A stretch of 16,745 bases of DNA from Verrucomicrobiota bacterium (GCA_010028775.1 RHAF01000022.1:1-16745); one strand, 5' to 3'; counted from the first letter of the stretch, positions 7,043-13,896 are shown. The notes: a model not told the origin generated them from the sequence alone. Translations and numbers: made by a program.

Positions 7043-8086
7043 TTATCGGCCCGGTCGGGAGGGCAAAGCTTCAAGCACGGCCTGCACCACCTCGGCAGGC
7101 TTGATCCCGGAAAGACATCTGGCCCGGTTGCCCTCACAATCCACACGGCCGGTGGTCTGGCAATCACAAGGCCGAACCAGCACGCGGTGGGATGGTCCTC
7201 GGGGAGCCCAGCCGGGGCGACCGACAGAATCGCGGAAAAGCGAAACGGTGGGCTTGCCCAAAGACATGGCCAAGTGGAGCACCCCGGAATCCAGCCCCAA
7301 ATGGAGTTCGGCCGATAAAAGCAGGGCGGCGAGCCTCCCCACGGACAATCGTCCGGGCAGAATATTCAGTCGCGGGTCCTGCACCAAGGCATGAAGATCC
7401 CCGAGGCGGGCCGACTCCCTCTCCGACCCCGTCCCGGAGGCAAAAACATGGAGATCCGGCCGTTTTTCCCAAAGACCCCGGAGGGTGATCGCCCAATCGT
7501 CAAGCAACCACTCGTTCAAAGGGGTGCTGGCGGCATTGACGGAAAGATGGAGAGAGGGGCGGGGAACGATTTTTTGTGCCCAAGTACGGTCCTCGGCGGA
7601 AATAGCCCAAGACCAACCGGGATCGCCACCCGTCCAACCCAAGTCGCTGAGAATGGCAAGTCGCTGAGAAAAAACCGGCTGGGCCCGGTCCCGTGGCGGA
7701 AGCTTCCGGGTAAGGCCCACACGAGCCAAAAACGAGCTTTTGCCGGTCAAATGAGCCACGCGTTCACGAGCCCCGCAGGCCGAGGTGCAGAAAAGGTTGC
7801 GATCCGACCCAACCGGAGAGACGGCCGCATCGTATTTCTCCCTTCGAATTTCAAGAATCATGCCCAGACTTTTCCATGGGGGAGGGCTGGGCTTTTTCAG
7901 GGGAACAACCCACGTGCGATGAACTTCCGGGACAAGGGCCAAAAGCTCCGACCCCACCTGGGTCGTCATGACATCGACCCGGACTCCGGCCTTGGCCATG
8001 GCGCGGATGGCGGGAATGGAGTGTACCGTATCGCCCAAAAAGCCCAGATCCACCCAGAGGACTTTTTTCCAAGGGGGAAGGGGCAT
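7043..8086 (-). CDS. glycosyltransferase family 9 (heptosyltransferase-like)
   Basis: With the ATG at 8084-8086 the product is 347 residues, the usual length for the ADP-heptose:LPS heptosyltransferase family. VDLGFLGDTVHSIPAI (12-27) matches the N-terminal GDxxxxxP acceptor motif. The donor-side motif GLDSGVLHLAMSLGKPTVSLF (264-284 region) is canonical. The C-terminal CDCQ...C...CLSGI cluster (Cys307, 309, 317, 324) is common in this family. It probably adds a heptose or another sugar to lipopolysaccharide core or a related glycolipid on the cytoplasmic face. Longer starts are possible (for example 8152 or 8194), but the 8194 start would run into the divergent SRPBCC gene and no homologue-like sequence precedes the chosen methionine. 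A GGGGA lies about 10 nt before the chosen start. It leads the minus-strand glycan group. Confidence 0.87.
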   Translation of the reverse strand: MPLPPWKKVLWVDLGFLGDTVHSIPAIRAMAKAGVRVDVMTTQVGSELLALVPEVHRTWVVPLKKPSPPPWKSLGMILEIRREKYDAAVSPVGSDRNLFCTSACGARERVAHLTGKSSFLARVGLTRKLPPRDRAQPVFSQRLAILSDLGWTGGDPGWSWAISAEDRTWAQKIVPRPSLHLSVNAASTPLNEWLLDDWAITLRGLWEKRPDLHVFASGTGSERESARLGDLHALVQDPRLNILPGRLSVGRLAALLLSAELHLGLDSGVLHLAMSLGKPTVSLFRDSVGRPGWAPRGPSHRVLVRPCDCQTTGRVDCEGNRARCLSGIKPAEVVQAVLEALPSRPGR

Positions 8087-8170
8087 GGAGGGATTTTCCC
8101 CATCGACGGGCAAAAACCAACACGGAAACAGGGCCTTGGCCGTCAGCGACATTTCGAACATCATCCGGTC

Positions 8171-8656
8171 ATGAGACGAAAGCCCCTGCCCCACGTTGTG
8201 GAACGTGCCATCAACCTAAGGGCCCGCGCGCGTGATGTTTTTGATTTTCATCTGCACCCAAAAAATCTTACCCGGGTCAACCCCGCGGGGCTCCGCATTC
8301 TCTCCCTGCGGGCTCCGGAAAAGATCCAAGAGGGATCTGAGCTTCATCTCCGGGTTTCCAGCTGGGGCATTCCCCAGAAATGGGATGTGGTGGTGCGAGA
8401 GATCCGGAACTTTGAGGGTCAGCCTGCCAAGGCGGCAATCCTCGACGAGGCGGTGAGGGGGCCATTTCCCTTTTGGCGACACCTTCACGAGTTTTGGCAG
8501 GCCCCGGATGGATCGACGGGGCTCGCCGACCGCGTGGAGTTCCTGCCTCCGGGAGGAGTAGTCGGGATCGTTTTGGTTCCCTTCATCAAATTCATGCTTG
8601 GAAAAATGTTCGAGGCCCGACACGAGGCAACGAGGCGGTTCTTGGAGAAAAGATAG
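8171..8656 (+). CDS. SRPBCC (START/Bet v1-like) ligand-binding fold protein
   Basis: The 161-residue product has the sequence signature of the bacterial SRPBCC proteins often annotated as 'ligand-binding SRPBCC' or mis-named cell-division inhibitors. It opens with a strand ERAINLRARARDVFDF (11-26), then HPKNLTRVNP (29-38), SELHLRV (56-62), WDVVVREI (71-78), a GPFPFWRHLHEF segment (97-108) and VEFLPPGG (122-129), and ends in a C-terminal helix FEARHEATRRFLEK. No catalytic motif or signal peptide is seen. These proteins bind hydrophobic ligands or remain uncharacterised, so no substrate is proposed. The ATG at 8171-8173 is the first in frame that does not sit inside the divergent GT9 gene, and no Shine-Dalgarno is visible. 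It converges on the exonuclease gene, with a T-tract hairpin between them. Confidence 0.75.
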   Translation: MRRKPLPHVVERAINLRARARDVFDFHLHPKNLTRVNPAGLRILSLRAPEKIQEGSELHLRVSSWGIPQKWDVVVREIRNFEGQPAKAAILDEAVRGPFPFWRHLHEFWQAPDGSTGLADRVEFLPPGGVVGIVLVPFIKFMLGKMFEARHEATRRFLEKR

Positions 8657-8668
8657 ACTTGGGCCGCA

Positions 8669-8686
8669 CCCCAGCGGGGATTTTTT
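8669..8686 (+). terminator. short GC hairpin plus T6, candidate terminator of the SRPBCC gene
   Basis: CCCC (8669-8672), loop AGC, GGGG (8676-8679), then A and six T (8681-8686). It begins 13 bp after the SRPBCC stop and ends just before the tail of the convergent exonuclease gene. The stem is only 4 bp, though all G:C, so function as an intrinsic terminator is plausible but weak. Confidence 0.4.
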
Positions 8687-8687
8687 C

Positions 8688-9278
8688 CTATGCTGCCGCG
8701 GCCAGCGGGGCGGAGAGAAGATGCTGAACGGGACCGATGTTGGCCCAATCCACCTTGACGTGCTGTTTGAGCATCGTCTTGTGGCTGACAAAGGAAACCT
8801 TGCCGGCTCGAACCCCGTGTTCATGCACCAAGCGCGTGGCCTTGACGTCATAACAACAATATTCAGCCACCTGGGCGTGCTTTCCCTGCCTCCACCATTG
8901 GATGGCTTCCATCCCGGAGCTGGTTTTTTTCACCCCGCAGGTGGCATCGGCCACCGCATCCAGACCCACCCGGTGTCCGATTCTTTCCTCCAGGCTGACC
9001 ATCAGATCGAGGGTAGGCACGGTGGAGAAATCAAACACCGAGTAGGCGGAAAGCACGGCGTAATCGAAGCGGATGACATTGAAGCCGACCACCAAATCGG
9101 CCCGGCGCAGATCCGAAATCAGCCGCTCGACATCCTTTTCCAGATAGACCTCGTAGGCAGCCCGATCGGAGTGGTAGAGCACAGCCACCGCCAGTCCCAT
9201 CTTGTCGATGTGCCCCCAACCACCCACTTCCGAGGCGATTTTTTGGGTTTCCAGGTCAAAGTAGACGATCTTTCCCAT
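8688..9278 (-). CDS. DEDDy-type 3'-5' exonuclease (ribonuclease H-like fold)
   Basis: The 196-residue product has the DnaQ-like/RNase H-like exonuclease motifs: FDLET (7-11; Asp8, Glu10) as Exo I, VVGFNVIRFDYAVL (63-76; Asn67, Asp72) as Exo II, and EYCCYDVKAT (139-148), where Tyr140-x3-Asp144 is the DEDDy form of Exo III. TLDLM (89-93) supplies another conserved aspartate. The nearest known relatives in form are the YprB-type ribonuclease H-like domains and helicase-associated exonucleases; here the domain stands alone. It could degrade DNA or RNA from 3' ends. The start ATG at 9276-9278 (MGKIVYFDLET) is preferred over one 36 nt upstream because the fold begins directly at the catalytic strand. 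It is divergent from the PfkB kinase and shares a 101-bp gap with it. Confidence 0.82.
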   Translation of the reverse strand: MGKIVYFDLETQKIASEVGGWGHIDKMGLAVAVLYHSDRAAYEVYLEKDVERLISDLRRADLVVGFNVIRFDYAVLSAYSVFDFSTVPTLDLMVSLEERIGHRVGLDAVADATCGVKKTSSGMEAIQWWRQGKHAQVAEYCCYDVKATRLVHEHGVRAGKVSFVSHKTMLKQHVKVDWANIGPVQHLLSAPLAAAA

Positions 9279-9342
9279 GCGGAAGTGAAATCGCAGACCG
9301 CACGAAAAAGGCAACCCCCCACTGGGAGCGCGCGGGTTAGGC

Positions 9343-9371
9343 TTGTGAATTTCTCTCCCACAGGCTATAAC
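9343..9371 (+). promoter_or_regulatory. sigma70-like promoter of the PfkB-family gene, predicted leaderless
   Basis: TTGTGA (9343-9348) and TATAAC (9366-9371) are separated by exactly 17 bp. They match the TTGACA/TATAAT consensus at 4/6 and 5/6. The expected transcription start would fall at about 9378, only two bases before the ATG at 9380. There is no Shine-Dalgarno, so the transcript may be leaderless. An 8-bp direct repeat CAGGCTAT (9361-9368 and 9374-9381) overlaps the -10 and the start codon. Confidence 0.5.
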
Positions 9372-9379
9372 GGCAGGCT

Positions 9380-10449
9380 ATGACTGACTCCAGATTAGCC
9401 AGACAAACAGCGGAAAGACTCATCGGCTCGCGGGCCCAACTCCTCAAATTCACCTGTCTCCTCGGTTTTGACGGGTTTCTCGACTCCATTCTCCAGGTGG
9501 TGGACCAGCGCCAGACGGCGACCAAATATCTTCCCTACACCTCCATCAAGCCCTTTGCCAAGAAAGTGGGGGAGGCGGCAGGCAAAAGCGCCAACTTTGA
9601 AGTCGTCCCCACCATGGAGAAGATCGGGGGCAACGGCCCCTTGATGGCCTTCGCCATGTCCACCCTCGGGGCTCCGGTGGAGTACCTCGGAATGTGCGGT
9701 TATCCCAAAATCCATCCCGTCTTCGCAGAATTCGCCAAGCGGGCAAAAGTCCACTCCTTCGCCGAGCCGGCTCTGACCTCCGCCCTCGAATTCAACGACG
9801 GAAAAATCATGCTCGGTCAACTAGCGTCGACAAGCTGGTTCAGAAGCTCTGGTCCTCGGCCGATTTCGTAGGAATGGTCAACTGGACGATGTTGCCCCAT
9901 ATGTCGGCCATCTGGAAAAAGCTTCTTACCGAATACAAGCCAGTGAAACCGGGCAAACGGAAGCAGATGTTCTTCGATTTGGCCGACCCGGCCAAGCGGA
10001 TCGAGGCCGACCTGCTGGCCGCGCTCAAGATCATCGGGGAGTTTCAGTCGGAAAACGACGTCACCCTGGGTCTGAACGAGAGTGAAGCCCTGCATGTGGC
10101 CAAGGTGCTCCGGCTGAAGGGTGCGGCCAAAAACCCCAAGGGCTACGCCTCCCTCGCCGGGGCCATCCGCGAAAAGATGGGCATTCAGGTGGTGGTCATC
10201 CACCCCGTGGAGTACGCCTGCGCGGCGGATGCCGAAGGCGAGGTCTTCGTCAATGGGCCGTATACCTCCAAGCCAAAGATCAGCACGGGAGCGGGCGACC
10301 ACTTCAACTCCGGCTTCACCATCGGACGACTGCTCGGATTGGGTCTGGCCCACTCCCTCCAGTTGGCCGTGGCCGCCTCCGGATTCTACGTCCGGCACGC
10401 CAACAGCCCGAACCGCGAGCAGTTGGTGCGCTTCCTGCAAACGCTGTAA
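9380..10449 (+). pseudogene. PfkB-family sugar kinase interrupted by a one-base frameshift
   Basis: Two frames join into one product of about 356 residues. The first part (9380 to about 9822) has LGFDGFLD (28-35) and KIGGNGPLMA (81-90), the family's substrate-binding GGN region. The second part (about 9823-10449) has FFDLADPAKR, GLNESEA and the active-site anion-hole motif STGAGDHFNSGF (GAGD encoded at 10288-10299). Adding one base after 9822 restores a continuous LGQL-SVDKLV reading. Without it the first frame ends at 9871 after an unrelated tail. Downstream translation could restart at the ATG at 9874, giving a fragment lacking the N-terminal lid. PfkB enzymes phosphorylate sugars or nucleosides; the substrate here is unknown. 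Both halves look well conserved, so either the mutation is recent or it is a sequence or assembly error. No slippery heptamer suggests programmed frameshifting. Confidence 0.85.
9815..9828 (+). other. frameshift point in the PfkB-family gene
   Basis: The bases GGTCAACTAGCGTC read G-Q-L-A in the upstream frame, but S-V-D-K resumes in the +2-shifted frame from A9823. A single missing base beside 9822 explains the break. No homopolymer run lies at the site. Confidence 0.8.
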
Positions 10450-10545
10450 AGGCAAGTTTCGGCCTTGGCCCTGTTGGTCCGGGCCCCCACAGGATCAACC
10501 CGGCGTCAACTCCCTCAGGGTCGATCTCGGCCTTAGCCCCAATTT

Positions 10546-11895
10546 TTAGCTTCGCGCCTTTTTATACATCTCCAACGCCCGGATGCGCTGCTTGGCGTGG
10601 TCAACCATTGGAGCGGGATAGGTCAGGAGGTCGGCCTCGGGAACGTACTGGGCGATAAATTTTCCTTCCGGATCGAACCTCTCCGCCTGGCTGGAGGGAT
10701 TGAAAATGCGGAAATAGGGCTGGGCGTCGGTGCCGGTGCCCGCGGCCCACTGCCAGCCGCCGTTGTTCGCCGCCAGATCGCCGTCAAAAAGTTTTTCCAT
10801 GAAATACCGCTCCCCCCACTGCCAGGAAATGAGAAGGTCCTTGGTCAGAAAAGAGGCCACAATCATTCGCAGGCGATTATGCATCCATCCCGTCCGGTTC
10901 AGCTGGCGCATGGCGGCGTCCACGATGGGAAATCCCGTGCGACCCTGGCACCAGATCTCAAACTTTTCCCGGTTGTTTTCCCACTCCACCCGGTCGTACT
11001 CGGGGCGGAACGATCCGGAGGCCACGTGGGGAAACTCCCAGAGAATCTGTTTGTAAAAATCCCTCCAGATCAACTCGCCGATGAAGACATCCACCTCCCG
11101 CCGGCTTTTTGGATCCTCGACCCGGACCCGCCGCGCCTCGGCCAGGACGGTGCGGGGGGAAAGGGTTCCAAAGCGGAGATGAGCGGAGAGCCGAGAGGTG
11201 GCATCCTGCTGAGGATAGTTTCGCCGTTCCGAATAGTGCCGCAGATTTTTGGCGGCGAAGGCACGGAGGGCATCCCGGGCTGCCTTTTCTCCCGCTGGGG
11301 GCAAGGGAATATCGCAGGGCTGGATTCCGACTTGTTCGGGGGGCGGCAAGGGAGCTGGCTTGATGCCCTTGATCGGAGAAAGTTGCCTCGGACGGGGCAA
11401 TGGATCCTGCGGGGGAAGAGAAAGCCAGGCGCGTGAGTAAGGAGTGAAAACAGTGTAGGGGCCCCCGGCCGCCCTCTGGACCCTGCCCGGAGGATGTATG
11501 AGGAGATCGTCGCAAGATATGATTTCCAGGCCCTGGGATTGCAGAGCCCGATCGACTTTTGCATCCCTTTTGCGCGAAAAGGGCTCCACATCCTTGTTAT
11601 AGAAAATCTTTTTGGCCCCGATTTCCTTGGCAAGAGCCGGGAGCTCAACCTCGGGATGTCCTTTTCGGACTATAAGAAGGCTTCCTATGGATTGCAGGTT
11701 GGCCGCCAGGCTCTCCAAGCAGGCGTAGAGGTAAGCAGGTCGGCGTACGCCCAGGTCTTTCGCCGCCAAAATGGACGGATCGAAAACAAAAACCGGGGCC
11801 AGAGGAACCCCCTCCGCCGCCGCACAATGCAACGCGGTATGGTCGGCGACACGCAGATCCCGGCGAAACCAAACGAGGACGGGTGCCGCGGCCAT
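10546..11895 (-). CDS. phrB: deoxyribodipyrimidine photolyase (class I CPD photolyase/cryptochrome family)
   Basis: The 449-residue flavoprotein repairs UV-induced pyrimidine dimers using blue light. The N-terminal antenna-binding domain starts WFRRDLRVADHTAL (9-22). The FAD domain has TSRLSAHLRFGTLSPR (233-248), ELIWRDFYKQ (274-283), GRTGFPIVDAAMRQL (318-332), WMHNRLRMIVASFLTKDL (337-354) and DGDLAANNGGWQWAAGTGTD (371-390), followed by PYFRIFNP (393-400). Asn378 and the tryptophans in this block fit the FAD contact and electron-transfer chain of class I CPD photolyases. The length is normal and no key block is missing. The start ATG at 11893-11895 directly follows an A-tract on the minus strand, with no Shine-Dalgarno. 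It is divergent from dnaA across 216 bp. It converges on the PfkB-family gene with a 96-bp gap. Confidence 0.95.
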   Translation of the reverse strand: MAAAPVLVWFRRDLRVADHTALHCAAAEGVPLAPVFVFDPSILAAKDLGVRRPAYLYACLESLAANLQSIGSLLIVRKGHPEVELPALAKEIGAKKIFYNKDVEPFSRKRDAKVDRALQSQGLEIISCDDLLIHPPGRVQRAAGGPYTVFTPYSRAWLSLPPQDPLPRPRQLSPIKGIKPAPLPPPEQVGIQPCDIPLPPAGEKAARDALRAFAAKNLRHYSERRNYPQQDATSRLSAHLRFGTLSPRTVLAEARRVRVEDPKSRREVDVFIGELIWRDFYKQILWEFPHVASGSFRPEYDRVEWENNREKFEIWCQGRTGFPIVDAAMRQLNRTGWMHNRLRMIVASFLTKDLLISWQWGERYFMEKLFDGDLAANNGGWQWAAGTGTDAQPYFRIFNPSSQAERFDPEGKFIAQYVPEADLLTYPAPMVDHAKQRIRALEMYKKARS

Positions 11896-12111
11896 TTTTT
11901 TTTCTTAGCGCGGCGGGCGCGCGCCGCACGCGCAAACCGCAAGCCGGCGCACTTTTCCCTCGGAAAACGGGTTTTTTATGCGGAGATATTTTGTCAAGCG
12001 ATCTTCGAAAGAAAAATTTTCCAAAAAAATAAAATTTCCTCTTGCAGACTTTTTTTCGTTGATGATGATTCACGTCCCCGAAACAAAAAAAGAAAGAGAG
12101 AAACAAAACGA
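11896..12111. promoter_or_regulatory. photolyase-dnaA divergent intergenic region, AT-rich dnaA upstream region
   Basis: The 216-bp gap divides in two. The photolyase side (about 11905-11950) is extremely GC-rich, with a perfect palindrome GGCGCGCGCC (11916-11925) nested in a GCGGCG/CGCCGC hairpin (11910-11927). The dnaA side (about 11970-12110) is very A/T-rich with A- and T-tracts and a purine-rich leader containing AAGAGAG about 12 nt before the dnaA ATG, a likely though poor ribosome site. TTGTCA (11991-11996) and TAAAAT (12030-12035) are promoter-like hexamers but are not correctly spaced with each other. One distant DnaA-box-like 9-mer (TGATTCACG, 12066-12074) is seen. The region must hold the dnaA promoter, but I cannot fix it. 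Confidence 0.5.
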
Positions 12112-13467
12112 ATGAACAATCCTCCTGAAGTATGGGTCAAGGTTTGCCGGGAACTCGAAAAGGTTATTTCCCCCGACGCCCTCCACCGCTGGTTCTCCTC
12201 CATCGTCCCCCTTTCCTACGACTCCGGTCGCCTGGTCCTGGGGGTGGAAAACGCCATTTACCAGTATTGGATTGAGGAAAACTACCTGAACCAGTTGCGG
12301 GAGTGTGCCACTTTGGCCGTGGGCCGAGAGGTGAAGATCAGCTTTGATGTGGTGGGATCCAAGGATCGGCCTGCCCCAACGGCGGAGGACCACCTCCTAC
12401 AGGCCGAGGGAAAAGAAAAGTCCAAGCCCCTCTCCAGCGAGTTGGTCAGCCGTTACACCTTCGAATCCTTTGTGGCCGGGGTGAACAGCCAATTTGCCCA
12501 TGCCGCTGCCACGGCGGTGGCCGATGCCCCCGCCCGCACCTACAACCCCCTCTTCATCCACGGATCGGTCGGTCTGGGCAAGACCCACCTGCTTCACGCC
12601 ATCGGCCACCGGATCATGCAGAAAAAGAAGGGGGCCAAAATCGTCTACGTGACCTCGGAACAGTTCACCAACGAATTCATCTCCGCCATCCAGCACGGCG
12701 AGCTTGTTAAATTCCGGCGCCGCTTCCGCCAAGCCGATTGCCTTTTGATCGACGATGTCCAGTTCTTCGCAGGCAAAGACCGTTCCCAGGAGGAATTCTT
12801 CCACACTTTTAACGCGCTATTCGACGGCAACCGCCAGATCGTGCTTTCGAGCGACAGCCCTCCGGGGGATGTGGCCAACCTGCAGAAGCGTCTGGTCTCA
12901 CGCTTTGAGTGGGGCCTGAGCGCAGAGCTGCAGTCTCCCGACATCGAAACCCGCATGGCGATTCTCCGGAAAAAGACCTCGACCATGCAGATCCGGCTCG
13001 GTGAATCCGTCCTGCACTTCATTGCAGAGCGCGTGAAGACCAATGTGCGCCGCCTGGAGGGTGCTTTGAACCGCGTCGCCGCCTGGGCGGCCCTGCACGA
13101 CCGCCACATCACCCCGGCGCAGGTCGAGGAGCTACTCAAGGACTTCATCCAGCAGGAGACCAAGCCCATTGTCACCATCGAGCTGATCCAGCGCCGGGTG
13201 GCTGAAGGCTATGACCTGCGCGTGGCGGATATGACGAGCAAACGTCGGCCGGCTCACATCGCCTTGCCACGAATGGTGGCGATGTATTTGAGCCGCAAAA
13301 TGACCGGCAAAAGCCTTCAGGAGATCGGCGAATCGTTCGGTGGGCGGGATCACGGCACCGTTCTCCACGCCTGCAAGACGATCACCTCCAAAATGCAGAG
13401 TGATGACCGCCTGCAGCAGATGGTCGGGCTTCTGACCCACAAACTCGAAGAGCCTGCGGACCGCTAA
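12112..13467 (+). CDS. dnaA: chromosomal replication initiator protein DnaA
   Basis: The 451-residue AAA+ initiator binds DnaA boxes at oriC, oligomerises with ATP and melts the origin. Domain I is about 1-82, a short linker (domain II) about 83-110, and the AAA+ core about 111-345. Walker A is GSVGLGKTH (151-159), Walker B LLIDDVQFFAGK (211-222), sensor I LSSD (246-249), the Arg finger lies in RLVSRFEWGL (260-269; Arg264) and sensor II in NVRRLEGAL (311-319). Domain IV ends in the DnaA signature GGRDHGTVLHACK (410-422). Oddities: the residue after RDH is Gly415 where most DnaA proteins have Thr or Ser, and sensor I continues SDSPP rather than SDRPP. The start ATG at 12112 gives the normal N-terminus; the frame stays open upstream, antisense to photolyase, but shows no homology-like sequence there. 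dnaN follows after the oriC-like gap. Confidence 0.98.
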   Translation: MNNPPEVWVKVCRELEKVISPDALHRWFSSIVPLSYDSGRLVLGVENAIYQYWIEENYLNQLRECATLAVGREVKISFDVVGSKDRPAPTAEDHLLQAEGKEKSKPLSSELVSRYTFESFVAGVNSQFAHAAATAVADAPARTYNPLFIHGSVGLGKTHLLHAIGHRIMQKKKGAKIVYVTSEQFTNEFISAIQHGELVKFRRRFRQADCLLIDDVQFFAGKDRSQEEFFHTFNALFDGNRQIVLSSDSPPGDVANLQKRLVSRFEWGLSAELQSPDIETRMAILRKKTSTMQIRLGESVLHFIAERVKTNVRRLEGALNRVAAWAALHDRHITPAQVEELLKDFIQQETKPIVTIELIQRRVAEGYDLRVADMTSKRRPAHIALPRMVAMYLSRKMTGKSLQEIGESFGGRDHGTVLHACKTITSKMQSDDRLQQMVGLLTHKLEEPADR

Positions 13468-13710
13468 GTCGGCACCGCGCCCCACTTTGTGTTAAAAAAA
13501 CCTCGCCGCTGGGGTGTGCCCGAATCCGCCGGGCCGAAAAAAGAAAAAGACCCGTTCCCCCACGGATTCAGGTCAAAAGTTTTTCCCCTCCTACCAAGGC
13601 TTTCTTACGCGTTGTTCCTGTGGAAATCTCAGGTTGATGCACATTTACTGACCGCTACAGAGAGGGATTCGGACCGGCTGTGAATAGCTGCAAAAACCCC
13701 GTGGGTGAAG

Positions 13711-13729
13711 GGTGGAAAAAACTTCCACC
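13711..13729. repeat. inverted repeat containing DnaA-box cores
   Basis: GGTGGAAAAAACTTCCACC is a perfect 7-bp inverted repeat (GGTGGAA/TTCCACC) with a 5-bp centre. Each arm contains a TCCACC core, one per strand, so it could bind two DnaA domain IV modules head to head. It lies centrally in the putative oriC. Confidence 0.55.
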
Positions 13730-13732
13730 GGC

Positions 13733-13774
13733 GAATAAGCCTGGCCAAGAGCCCGATCTATCCACCGCTTATTC
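13733..13774. repeat. 8-bp inverted repeat flanking a DnaA-box-like site
   Basis: GAATAAGC (13733-13740) and GCTTATTC (13767-13774) are perfect inverted repeats 26 bp apart. They bracket the CTATCCACC box (13758-13766). They may be protein-binding half-sites or help form a cruciform in the origin. Confidence 0.45.
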
Positions 13775-13896
13775 TTTTTGTAATGTCATGCCCGTTCGTG
13801 CTTTACTGGGAATCTCATGGGTTATCCACCTGCTTATGATTATGGTGTACTTGATTCTATTTTCACCTATCCCAATCTCCTGACCACGCACCTTTC

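Larger units (their letters stand above)
13468..13896. other. putative origin of replication (oriC) between dnaA and dnaN
   Basis: This 429-bp non-coding stretch lies in the classic dnaA-dnaN oriC position. It holds near-matches to the DnaA box TTATCCACA: TTATCCACC (13822-13830, 8/9), CTATCCACC (13758-13766, 7/9), and on the other strand TTTTCCACC (13711-13719), ATTTCCACA (13619-13627) and CTATTCACA (13679-13687), each 7/9. The core TCCACC occurs four times within about 120 bp, counting both strands. An AT-rich segment (about 13768-13880) adjoins dnaN and could be the unwinding element. The first 100 bp (13468-13600) show only A-tracts and no boxes. Two short open frames inside (13489-13683, 13680-13883) look non-coding. 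The origin assignment rests on position and boxes and is not proven. Confidence 0.62.

Noticed and set aside
7391..8170. Upstream extension of the SRPBCC reading frame
   Set aside because: It is antisense to the GT9 gene with no recognisable content; only the part from 8171 resembles a protein family.
9815..9828. Programmed ribosomal frameshift in the PfkB-family gene
   Set aside because: No slippery heptamer, internal Shine-Dalgarno or downstream structure is evident, and the family is not known to use recoding.
10450..10545. Terminator between the convergent PfkB-family and photolyase genes
   Set aside because: Only short GGCCC/GGGCC-type stems with no following T-run are visible, so I do not call one.
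11910..11927. GC hairpin GCGGCG/CGCCGC as a terminator
   Set aside because: No T-tract follows on either strand in the correct orientation; the T-run at 11895-11903 precedes the hairpin on the plus strand and reads as A on the minus strand.
11494..12111. In-frame open extension of dnaA by about 206 codons upstream
   Set aside because: It is antisense to the well-supported photolyase gene and then crosses the low-complexity AT-rich gap. It has no domain-like sequence, and the ATG at 12112 gives the normal DnaA N-terminus.
13489..13883. Two short plus-strand open frames (64 and 67 codons) in the dnaA-dnaN gap
   Set aside because: They are compositionally odd, lack ribosome sites, show no recognisable motifs and overlap the DnaA-box cluster and inverted repeats.
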